DNA from: Erythrobacter aurantius
GTDB taxonomy: Bacteria; Pseudomonadota; Alphaproteobacteria; Sphingomonadales; Sphingomonadaceae
Length of the DNA stretch: 64,000 nt
Assembly: GCF_023823125.1 (NCBI RefSeq)
Contig: NZ_CP090949.1
Coordinates: 3,124,001-3,188,000 of the forward strand
Reading direction: 5' to 3'
Every line of letters starts with the position of its first letter. Position 1 is the first letter of the stretch. The notes beneath the pieces were generated by a model that did not search any database, was not told where the DNA came from, and worked only from the letters and a program-made list of their open reading frames with translations. Both the position numbers and the translations under genes were made by a program. Positions 17,422-26,400 of the stretch are shown piece after piece.

Positions 17422-19257
17422 ATGTCTCGTGAGCAACAAATCAACAATGTGATGGAGTGCGTATATCTCGTTTGCGCGGGAGACGCTGAGGTTTCAGATC
17501 CTGAAAGCCTAAAAATTGAAGAGTATTACGGCGTAGTAAGGCGGATAATTAAGGCCCAGAAAGCCATCGAGCATTTTTCTGAGACAGGTGATATAGCCTC
17601 ATCGCGGAAAATGTTCAGCCCATACACCCCCTTTGAGCATCACATGATGGTCAGTCTGTGGGGAGCGCCTTCGCCTTATTTGCACGACCTGATAACCCAA
17701 CGCCAGGACGTGAAGACAGTCGAGAACCTAACCAAACTCGAGCGCAAGACGGCGAAAAAACTGAGGTCCGTGTTCCTCCGCAAGGTTGCGCTGATTGTCT
17801 GCTTGGAAGTCGCAGCAGTGGATGGTTTGTCACCCGGAGAGCTTCACACTCTCGAGACAATGGCCGTGGAATGGGGGCTCGATCTCGAGGAGACCATCGA
17901 TTGGTACAATTCGGTGGCGAAGCCCATTCTCACCGGTGAGCCAACCGAAGGCGAGCAAAACAGTGAACTCGGGAGCCTCCTTGACGAATTCAAAGAGAGT
18001 ATCGCGACGCTTCCTGACGACATCGACGATGAGGCAAAGGCCGAACTTTCCGAAATCCTGCAGTCTCTCGAGAAGCTCAAAGAGTTACAATCGACAGAGG
18101 AGGACCCCAGCGACGAAAACACGATCGCTGACACAGACCTCGACAGCTTGCCAGAGATACATCAGCTAGCCTTTCTAGGCCCAGAAGAAGACTTCAGAGC
18201 TGTATGGGAAGAAACCGACAAGAACGCCAACGACACCTTCGACGGTGTGCCTCTCCTCTTCCGCGCCATTAGCGGAGAGGAAGGCGGCATAGCTCAGTTT
18301 CTGGTCAAAAATGGTTCCCACGTAAATGTGAGGGAGCCCAACGGTGCCTCTCCCCTGGCTTTGGCAGTTTCGCGGGGAAATTTGGCCATAACCGAACTAC
18401 TGCTAGCCGCTGGAGCAGACCCAGAGATGGGCGTCCTAAAGGTTGGAACTGACTTAGATGGCCAGCCCTTGGAATGGGAATTCAAGCCACTCCACCTTGC
18501 CGCGCAAGCGAATTCCTCAGAAGTGGCCAAGGCACTGATCAAAGCCGGAGCGAAGGTGAATGAGCGACTGTCAAACGGACATACGCCGTTGATGACCGCC
18601 GCTCAAAACGATGCGCTTGAGTGCGCGCACCTCCTACTTGAGGAGGGGGCAGAGGTCGATCCTGATGTTCCAAGTGTTTCACTCAAGGGGTGGACGCCAG
18701 GAACGCCCCTTACCGTCGCAGCACTCGAAAACAGCCCACGTGTCGCGGAGCTTCTAATCGAGCGTGGGGCAAACGTTTCGGTCTCTGATGGCAATGGCAA
18801 TACGCCACTGAAAATGTTCTCGAAACATGGTCAGACAGATTTGGTCAAACTGATCATTGCAAGAGGGGCCGACATTGAGGCTGCAGACAAAGAGGGCTGG
18901 AATCCACTTATAAGCGCAGCATACCGTGGTCGCATCGACGTCGTAGAAGCGCTTTTGTCTGCTGGCGCCGATCCGAACGCAAGAACCACAGACGGTCTCG
19001 GTTTAACGCCGTTGATCGCAGCCTGCGAACTTGCACGCGATCATGTCATGGAATCCCTTTTGGAAATCGGCGTTAAGCCTGAGGAAGCGCTGCCTCATGG
19101 GAAAATTGTGAAAGCCTTGATCGCTGCTGGCGCTCATAAGACGATGGAAAATGACGATGGCAAAGCTGCTTTTCAGGTTGCCCGGGACACTCTGAATCTA
19201 GAGGAAGATCCCAAGGCCCAAAAGGTGTTGAAGGTTATTATCAAGCAGTTGTCATGA
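17422..19257 (+). CDS. TerB-like domain/ankyrin repeat protein
   Basis: 611 residues. Residues about 20-175 resemble the TerB tellurite-resistance fold (KVALIVCLEVAAVDGLSPGEL), a helical domain with conserved acidic residues found in many bacterial conflict and membrane-stress systems. An acidic linker (about 175-240) leads to roughly nine ankyrin repeats (GASPLALAVSRGN, GHTPLMTAAQND, GWNPLISAAYRGR). No signal peptide or membrane segment, so likely cytosolic. The AGGA site is 8 nt upstream. It is less GC-rich than the steroid genes, consistent with transfer. It converges with another ankyrin gene. Function is unknown. Confidence 0.8.
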   Translation: MSREQQINNVMECVYLVCAGDAEVSDPESLKIEEYYGVVRRIIKAQKAIEHFSETGDIASSRKMFSPYTPFEHHMMVSLWGAPSPYLHDLITQRQDVKTVENLTKLERKTAKKLRSVFLRKVALIVCLEVAAVDGLSPGELHTLETMAVEWGLDLEETIDWYNSVAKPILTGEPTEGEQNSELGSLLDEFKESIATLPDDIDDEAKAELSEILQSLEKLKELQSTEEDPSDENTIADTDLDSLPEIHQLAFLGPEEDFRAVWEETDKNANDTFDGVPLLFRAISGEEGGIAQFLVKNGSHVNVREPNGASPLALAVSRGNLAITELLLAAGADPEMGVLKVGTDLDGQPLEWEFKPLHLAAQANSSEVAKALIKAGAKVNERLSNGHTPLMTAAQNDALECAHLLLEEGAEVDPDVPSVSLKGWTPGTPLTVAALENSPRVAELLIERGANVSVSDGNGNTPLKMFSKHGQTDLVKLIIARGADIEAADKEGWNPLISAAYRGRIDVVEALLSAGADPNARTTDGLGLTPLIAACELARDHVMESLLEIGVKPEEALPHGKIVKALIAAGAHKTMENDDGKAAFQVARDTLNLEEDPKAQKVLKVIIKQLS

Positions 19258-19261
19258 GAAG

Positions 19262-19290
19262 CAGCCCGAGCGGTTTCACCACTCGGGCTG
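19262..19290. terminator. Bidirectional hairpin terminator
   Basis: Perfect 9-bp stem CAGCCCGAG/CTCGGGCTG with an 11-nt loop, placed between the stops of two convergent ankyrin genes. T-runs are short (TTAAGTT on the right), so efficiency is uncertain. Confidence 0.75.
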
Positions 19291-19300
19291 TTAAGTTACT

Positions 19301-21919
19301 CTAGCGATTAGTGGTTTTCGCCGCTTGTTCCAAAACGCGTATCACATCGGTGTGATTCCTGCGCTTTGCCAAAGACAACAAAGTCTGCTTGCCAGGAAGC
19401 GCCCCTGCAGTTTTAGCACCGGCATCAAGCAGCAGTTGGACGATCGTGGCATTGCCTCGCCGCACAGCGTCTCCGATTGCAGTGTCCCCTTCATCTGTTT
19501 TGGCATTCACATTCGCTCCCAATGACAGCAGCAGTTTCACCGCATTTTCGTGTCGAGCAAGCGCCTCACCGGTAAGCGGAGGCTCATCTTCACCGCCAGG
19601 CCCTTGGCTAGCATACATCAGAGGGGTGTGCGCCGAACGGTCCTTCGGATCGACCGAGGCGCCAAGCCTGACATATTCCTTGATGCCATCAATATCAGCA
19701 CGTTCAGCCAGTGAAACAAGAACGGCATCATCAATGGTCTTTGAGGACTTAATGCCAGCCCGGCAAAGGGCGCTGAGGTCAGCATCATTGAGCAACTCAA
19801 TCAAGCCAACAACAGGCATTTCCTTAACGTTGACATTCACGTCAGCCCCTGCCTTCAGGAGCTCCTTCAACCCAGTGACCAAAGCTTCACGATATTTTTC
19901 TGCGGTTTTGAAGCGCGCTCCCAAGGCATCATGGGCATCATCATAGTCAAAGTAGTTCTGGTGCTGATAGATAGCCATGAGGCATGTTTGGATTGGCGTC
20001 AGCCCATCAATCGGCGAAACGATATCGGCGCCGCTTTTAATGATGCCGCTCAACTCCGATAGATCCGCGAGAATGATCGCCTTTTTTAGAGGAGATTCAT
20101 TATAATCAAGCAGGTAAACATCGGCCTTTGACTGAGCCAACTTGTTTTTAATTTTGGCCAAAAATTCGGCATCTTCGTTGCCGAAATTCACGAGAAAACA
20201 GGGGTCCCCACCAGACCAGGAAGCGCTGGAAGATGTGTACTCATCCCCATCCTCATCAACCTCAACGGTTGTTATGGCCTCCTCCTTGATTCGAAACTCG
20301 AACCTGCGAGAAACAAGTTCGTCATTTTCCTTAATCCACTCACTCAGCGCCTTGGCACCTTTGAAGGATTCCTTTGTTTTTGTTTCATATATGGCCACCA
20401 GTCCGACTTCAGGTGACTGGAGGATGGGCTGTCCCTTCTCGAGCACATCGTTGGAAGTTTCTTCTCTGAAATCTACACTTGCTACCTCAAAACGCTTCAA
20501 TTTGGGCTCGCCATCAAATGCGTACTCGACCGCCTGAAAATACTCCTTCTCACGAGTTTTGCCTCGGCTCACCTTGTTGGTTTTCGCATCGACATTAAAT
20601 TCAAGTGCAAAGTCCGGTGCCCCGGTGAACCTACATTCGAACCAATTACTCAGGAGCCGGCAGGCTTCGGCGTAATGAGGACTTTCCGGATCATTTTTAG
20701 ATTTTATCCACGCTGCACGAGCCTTCTGGAATGCAGAGGGGAGGCTGTCGCCATGATCTTCCTCATCATACCTGAGGTCGGTACAGTAGACACCCAACTC
20801 AAGCGTTGTTGACGCACTCCCGGTTCGCGAGCCTGTCTTTGCGGGCGCCACTTTAGGCGTGCTGGGCGCGGGCTCTTCGACAGTGAAGCTCGGAACAGCA
20901 ATCGACCCCGTCGAGCTGACCGCAGCCGTCTCGGGCTTCTTGGTCGTTTCCTTTGGCTTTGCTTTGGCCTTCGCGGGGCTGCTCGTTGGCGCCACACGTG
21001 CCTCAAGCAGCTTGATCGTGGACTTGCGCTTAGATGCTTTCGCATAGTCCAAGATGGTCTTATCCCCTCGTACAGGGGCCTCTGGATCTGCACCCGCATC
21101 CAACAGAAGCTTCGCCAGATTGTCGAAGCCGTTTGTCACAGCAAGAAGCAACGGGCTGATCCTGTCATCCGCAGGTGTGATTGCATATGACACGTCAGCC
21201 CGGTTTTCGATGAGCACCTTGGCCGAGGCTACGTTGTCGTTCATGGCCGCTACAAGCAGAGGTGTTTCCTTGTCATCGGATAGCTGATCAACGGGAACAC
21301 CAAGTTCGATAAGGCACTGGACTGCTTTGGGCTGGTCAGCTGCAGTGGCGATATGGATAGGCCGCCTCCCGCCATTTTCTTTGCCGTTGGCCTCAACGCC
21401 GCGACCCTTGAATTCTTTGATGATATTGGGATTTCCGCCCATGGCGGCTGCATACATGAGTGATTGCCCGCCTGGCAGCCGTACAGAGACGTCCGCTCCT
21501 GCATCAAGGAGCAACCTGCTAACTTTTTCTGCGCCTTTTGATGCGGCCAGATATAGTGCCGTAACCCCAGCATATTGACCGCTGGAAGGACTGAGATTGA
21601 CGCTTGCCCCTGCATCTAGCAGGCGACGGCACAGCGCAATATTCTTGTCGCCCTGATAAGCGGCAGACAATAATGGCGTGTTTCCCTGAGATGCGACGAA
21701 ATTTACATTTGCGCCACTTGATATCAACAGTTCGACGGCATCATTATGTCCGCCCATAATGGCGATCGTGAGAGCATTTTCGCCGCTGTCACCATCGGGC
21801 TCATCGATGTCGACCCCCCGCTTGATTAGGGTGGAGATTTCACTGAAAGACCCGTTCGACGCAGCCTCTCGAAGTTTTTTGGCTCTCTTGGCTTTGCTAT
21901 CAAACAGACCAAACAACAT
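19301..21919 (-). CDS. Large ankyrin repeat protein with unknown central domain
   Basis: 872 residues. N-terminal ankyrin array (about 15-320, with NALTIAIMGGHNDAVELL and GNTPLLSAAYQGD), then a Lys/Pro/Ala/Thr-rich low-complexity linker (about 320-390), an unrecognised globular domain (about 390-640, acidic and aromatic-rich, with EAITTVEVDEDGDEY), and a second ankyrin block to the C-terminus. No signal peptide. The ATG has a near-perfect AGGAGG site 8-9 nt upstream. The 151-residue protein lies 45 nt upstream in the same direction, so they are probably co-transcribed. The bipartite ankyrin layout suggests a scaffold or target-binding protein; function is unknown. Confidence 0.82.
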   Translation of the reverse strand: MLFGLFDSKAKRAKKLREAASNGSFSEISTLIKRGVDIDEPDGDSGENALTIAIMGGHNDAVELLISSGANVNFVASQGNTPLLSAAYQGDKNIALCRRLLDAGASVNLSPSSGQYAGVTALYLAASKGAEKVSRLLLDAGADVSVRLPGGQSLMYAAAMGGNPNIIKEFKGRGVEANGKENGGRRPIHIATAADQPKAVQCLIELGVPVDQLSDDKETPLLVAAMNDNVASAKVLIENRADVSYAITPADDRISPLLLAVTNGFDNLAKLLLDAGADPEAPVRGDKTILDYAKASKRKSTIKLLEARVAPTSSPAKAKAKPKETTKKPETAAVSSTGSIAVPSFTVEEPAPSTPKVAPAKTGSRTGSASTTLELGVYCTDLRYDEEDHGDSLPSAFQKARAAWIKSKNDPESPHYAEACRLLSNWFECRFTGAPDFALEFNVDAKTNKVSRGKTREKEYFQAVEYAFDGEPKLKRFEVASVDFREETSNDVLEKGQPILQSPEVGLVAIYETKTKESFKGAKALSEWIKENDELVSRRFEFRIKEEAITTVEVDEDGDEYTSSSASWSGGDPCFLVNFGNEDAEFLAKIKNKLAQSKADVYLLDYNESPLKKAIILADLSELSGIIKSGADIVSPIDGLTPIQTCLMAIYQHQNYFDYDDAHDALGARFKTAEKYREALVTGLKELLKAGADVNVNVKEMPVVGLIELLNDADLSALCRAGIKSSKTIDDAVLVSLAERADIDGIKEYVRLGASVDPKDRSAHTPLMYASQGPGGEDEPPLTGEALARHENAVKLLLSLGANVNAKTDEGDTAIGDAVRRGNATIVQLLLDAGAKTAGALPGKQTLLSLAKRRNHTDVIRVLEQAAKTTNR

Positions 21920-21964
21920 TGAGTTACCCCCTCCTGATTTACCTACCTGAGCCCACAGTTTTGA

Positions 21965-22420
21965 TTACGAAAAGTCGTAGGCCACTCCCTCGACCATCAA
22001 AATTTTACTCCCTGCGTCGTAAGCAGCTTTTTGACCGCGGGCCTTGGCGCACAGAAGTACACATGCCCTTCCGGCTGTGGCTAGCTTAGACAAATCACCC
22101 ATAGACGCAGATTCAATGTTATTTTGAATGAAGTCTTTCAGATTGTTGTATTCGTTAATCTTTTCGACAATTTTGTCGCGTTTAGCTTCGCTAGCCTTTG
22201 CATCTACATCGGCATATTTTGTGAAATACCCGGTGACATTGCTTGAGATGCGGTGCCATTTTTCGTTGAACTTTCTGGCAGCCTCATTTTGTTTTTCGAC
22301 TCTGCGTTGCTCTGCAACACGACGCCGCTCTGCTGCGCGAGAATCGGCGAGGTGACGTTGGACCCAGTATATGCCTTGACCCATATTTTTGGGTCGACCA
22401 CCCCGCAATCTGAAGCCCAT
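21965..22420 (-). CDS. Hypothetical protein with basic coiled-coil segment
   Basis: 151 residues, start chosen at the ATG with GAGGG 8 nt upstream; an in-frame longer form from 22612 would run through the WYL promoter and is unlikely. Residues about 20-75 form a highly charged helix (Arg/Glu/Gln-rich, with AERRRVAEQRRVEKQNEAARK) likely to be a coiled coil, followed by a smaller mixed domain. No family recognised. First gene of a leftward pair with the 872-residue ankyrin protein and divergent from the WYL regulator. Confidence 0.7.
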   Translation of the reverse strand: MGFRLRGGRPKNMGQGIYWVQRHLADSRAAERRRVAEQRRVEKQNEAARKFNEKWHRISSNVTGYFTKYADVDAKASEAKRDKIVEKINEYNNLKDFIQNNIESASMGDLSKLATAGRACVLLCAKARGQKAAYDAGSKILMVEGVAYDFS

Positions 22421-22593
22421 TCTGTAATCCCTCGTGTGAACATGACGATGATTGGCTGTGGAAAGCGGCGAATACAAGCCCCGTGAGCCCCGGACCAGTC
22501 CGACCAGTTTTCCTTGCTCAATCGATCTGGAGTGGCTTAGGCTCCAATCTGTCAACTTTTTGGAAGGTTCCGAAAAGTGATTCGGGGGTGGCC
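22421..22593. promoter_or_regulatory. Divergent promoter region of the defence operon
   Basis: Gap between the leftward coiled-coil gene and the rightward WYL regulator. A possible rightward promoter is TTGCTC at 22514-22519 with TAGGCT at 22538-22543 (18-bp spacing), placing the palindrome at 22555 around or just after the transcription start. The promoter call is weak; the palindrome is annotated separately. Confidence 0.45.
22555..22578. promoter_or_regulatory. 24-bp palindrome, likely operator of the WYL regulator
   Basis: Half-sites ACTTTTTGGAAG and GTTCCGAAAAGT are complementary at 10 of 12 positions. It lies 9 to 15 bp before the candidate GTG starts of the WYL regulator, the place where BrxR/CapW-type regulators bind and autorepress. 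Binding is inferred. Confidence 0.65.
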
Positions 22594-23454
22594 GTGGGCG
22601 ACAGCAAGCCAAGTTTGCGATGGGGAGTGGAGCAGAAGCTCCAGTTCATCGAATTCCGCTTGTTCTGGGAAGGCCACGTCAACCGGAGCGATCTGATCGA
22701 CAAATTTGGAGTGTCGCCCAACCAGGCCTCAGGCGACCTCAACCGTTATATCGCCTTAGCCCCGGACAACATGGTCTACGATAAGAGCGGCAAGACCTAT
22801 GTCCGCTCATCCGCTTTCAAACCGCTGTTTCTGAAGCCGGACGCAACTCAATTTCTCTCTCAGGTCCGCTCGATTGCTGAGAGGGTTATTACTCCTGAGG
22901 ACGCCTGGATCGGAAACCTGCCAGCCTTTGACGCGACGCCTGCGCCGGTCCGCGGGATTGATCCGGTTGTGCTGCGATCGATTGTCATCGCCATCAGGCG
23001 GCATGAGGCTATCGAAGTCCTCTATCAATCCATGTCAGCAACGGACCCAGAGTGGCGTTGGATTGCACCGCACGCCCTCGCATTCGATGGGTTCAGATGG
23101 CACGCCAGATCCTTCTGCGAGAAGAGCGATGAGTACCGCGACTTCGTAATCTCTCGCATCCTTGAGACGCGTCAAACAAGAGCCGCCAAGAAGCAGGCAG
23201 TGTCAGATGCCGCTTGGGAGGAGGTGGTCGAGCTTGAGGTTGGACCTCACCCTGATCTCAGCCCTAACCAGAGGCGCGTAATCGAGCTGGATTATGGGAT
23301 GGAGAATGGGAGTGTGACGATCCCGGTCCGCAGAGCGCTGCTCTACTATGCGCTGAAGCGGCTGGGCCTCGACACGGATCCTTCGGCCCGCAAGCCGCAG
23401 GATCAGCAGATCATTTTACTAAATACCAATGACGTTCCAGGGGCATCGGCATGA
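22594..23454 (+). CDS. WYL-domain transcriptional regulator (BrxR/CapW-like)
   Basis: About 286 residues. N-terminal winged helix (SDLIDKFGVSPNQASGDLNRYI, about 35-56), a WYL domain around residues 140-220 (IRRHEAIEVLYQSM, WRWIAPHALAFDGFRWHARSFC) and a C-terminal WCX-like part. Such proteins repress phage-defence operons until they sense a ligand, often nucleic acid. The start is uncertain: GTG at 22588 or 22594, both preceded by a G-rich site. It overlaps the helicase gene by ATGA and is the first gene of a coupled operon. The 24-bp palindrome just upstream supports autoregulation. Confidence 0.88.
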   Translation: MGDSKPSLRWGVEQKLQFIEFRLFWEGHVNRSDLIDKFGVSPNQASGDLNRYIALAPDNMVYDKSGKTYVRSSAFKPLFLKPDATQFLSQVRSIAERVITPEDAWIGNLPAFDATPAPVRGIDPVVLRSIVIAIRRHEAIEVLYQSMSATDPEWRWIAPHALAFDGFRWHARSFCEKSDEYRDFVISRILETRQTRAAKKQAVSDAAWEEVVELEVGPHPDLSPNQRRVIELDYGMENGSVTIPVRRALLYYALKRLGLDTDPSARKPQDQQIILLNTNDVPGASA

Positions 23455-26400
23455 ACATCTTCGACCTCGATAAGGCTCTTGTTGACCGTTACGCTTCGTT
23501 CGCTCGTTCATTCTCTTCGATCCGTGCGCCGGAGATCGATCACCAGATCCGTGACGTTTATGAGCAAGGAAAGTTCTGGCCAGCTCCACTGATCACAATC
23601 AACCCGCGGTTCTTGCCTGGAAAGTCGATAGAGGAGCTTGCTGCATCAGGTGATGTCACTCCGGAGCTGGCATCAGTTTTTGCGGTAGGTGCAGAGCGAA
23701 CGCCGATCCGCCTTCACCGGCATCAGGAGCGTGCCGTTGCCAAGGCGAGAAATCGCGAGAGCTTCGTGGTCACAACCGGCACTGGATCAGGCAAGTCACT
23801 TTGCTTCTTCGTTCCGATCGTGGATGCCATCATCCGAGCAAAGAAGTCGGGTGAAGCTCCCCGCACTCGGGCAATCATCATTTACCCGATGAATGCTCTG
23901 GCAAACTCGCAGCTCGGGGAAATTAGAAAATTTATCGCTGAGGCCGACATCCCTGAGCACTTGCGCCCGACGGTTGCCCGCTACACGGGTCAAGAGACAC
24001 CCACTGAGCGACAGCAGATCTCCCACGACAAGCCGGACATCCTGCTGACGAACTTCATGATGCTCGAGCTCCTGATGACAAGGCAGGAAAAGCTCGATCG
24101 CGCGGTGATCGAAAACGCTCAGGGCCTCGACTTTCTGGTGCTAGACGAGCTGCACACATATCGAGGGCGCCAAGGCGCTGACGTCGCCATGTTGGTAAGA
24201 CGTGTCAAGCAGCGTTTGACGCCGTCCAAGGATCTGATCTGCATCGGAACGTCAGCAACCATGTCCAGCTCGCCAGATGAGCTGGAGCGCGCCGCAGCGG
24301 TGGCAGAGGTCGCGACGAAGCTTTTTGGTCAGCCAATCTCTTCGGGCGGCATCATTGATGAAACGCTCGACCGGGCCACCTCCCATGAGATCAAAGCGGA
24401 GACACTTGGCGAGCCTTTGCGTCGGGCAGTCTTGCAGCCGCTAGCGCCGAAGTTGTCAGATACGGAACTGCGAGTTCATCCTCTTGCCTGCTGGATTGAA
24501 ACGCAGATCGGTCTCGAAGACGGCGAAAAACTCCGTCGACGTAGACCTATGACGCTTCCTGACGCCGCAGCGAAGCTAGCTGAACAAACAGGTCTAGCGC
24601 AGGCTGATTGCACTCGGGCTATTGCCGAGATGCTGGCCATGATGGGTAAGCGGGAAGATCAGCGCGGCGGCACATCGTCACGGGCTTTTCTTGCTTTCAA
24701 GCTGCATCGATTCATTTCTGGTGCTGGTCAGGCCTACGCGACACTCGAGCCAGCCGGAAAACGGAGGGTAAGCCTCGAGGGCCAGAAGTATCATCCCGAG
24801 GATGAGAAAGCTCGTCTTTACCCTCTCTTCTTTTGCCGTGAGTGCGGGCAAGAGCATCATAGCGTATCCGTCACTTTTGCTGATGGCGCACAAAGAGTGA
24901 TTGCCCGGCCAATTGATGAACCAGCACGCGATGAGGCTGAACCCGATGGAACCGAAACCGGCTATCTGGTCCCCGCGGTAAATGAAGACTTCCGTTTCTC
25001 AGGCGAAGTCAGCGACTATCCTGATGATTGGGTAGAGGTCGCAGCAAACGGCCAAGAGCGCCTGAAGCCGTCGCATCGGGGTAAACACGAAGGACGCCTG
25101 ATGAGGGTGCGCCCCGATGGCAGTTTTGGGGATGACGGGATCCCCGCATGGTTCTTTGCTGGCAAGTATCGCTTTTGCCCTGAATGCGGTCATCAGCCGG
25201 CATCCGGCGCGCGCGAGATCAATAAGCTGGCAGGTCTGTCCGCTGAAGGGCGAAGTTCAGCGACCACCCTGATTGTGTCGACAATCCTAGCTTGGATGGA
25301 GCGTGACGGCACGCTTGATCCTCACACCCGTAAGCTTCTCGGCTTCACCGACAATCGCCAGGACGCCGCATTACAAGCTGGCCACTTCAACGACTTCATC
25401 TTCGTCACTCTGCTGCGAGGAGCGATTCTACGAGCCGTTAGAACTGCAGGCCCCCAAGGGCTAAAGCCAGACAAGTTTGGTGAGGCTGTAAGGCAGGCAC
25501 TAGGTTTCGACCTCGAAGAGAAGGGCCGGCTCGGTGAATGGATGCTCGATCCGAACGCCAAAGGATATCAGAACAGGCAGGAAGCCCAGGAGATCCTCTC
25601 TGACATTCTGGCCCACCGCCTCTGGGCCGACCTGCGGCGAGGCTGGCGTTACACTAATCCAAACCTTGAAGAGGTCGGGTTAGTCGCCGCCAGCTTCCCT
25701 GGGCTGGATGATCTGGTGCAAGACGAAGAAGAATTTTTGGGCAACGAGCGCCTTGCTAAAGCGTCTCCGGAGCAGCGGCGCAAGCTATACGAAATTCTGT
25801 TCGATAACATGCGCCAAGGGCTGGCAGTTGCAACGGATGCTCTTGATCGAGGTAAAGTTCGACAGGCAGCGGAAGTGTCGCGCAACAGGCTCCGACTTCC
25901 ATGGGCGATAGATCGCGAGGAAGAGAACACCCTTCGTGAGTGCGGCTTCCTGATGATCAATCCGCCTCGTAACAATAAGGTCAGGGCAACCGAGGCTGTC
26001 CTAATTCTGAGGGCCGGCCGGCAGAGCAAGCTCGGGAAAGCCCTTCGACAAGCCGCGCTTTGGGACAATCAACAAGTCCCATCCAAAGAATATGATGAGC
26101 TGATTGAGACCCTGCTGAAAGCAGCTGAGGCGCACCAGTTCGTTCGGCGGGTAGACGTAGGCTACGACGCGCCTGCATGGCGTATGGCCCCCACGGCGAT
26201 CCGTTTGCTGCCAGCTAAAGAGCGTCGTGACGGAAAGCGCCAGAACCTGTTTTTCCGCGAACTGTACGAACAGGTTGCTGACATGCTCGCCCATGAAGGC
26301 AACCTTCCTTACAGTTTCGAGGCTCGTGAACACACTGCACAGGTCGATCAGGACGTGCGTGCGTGGCGCGAAGATCGTTTCCGCTTCGAACAGGCGGATC

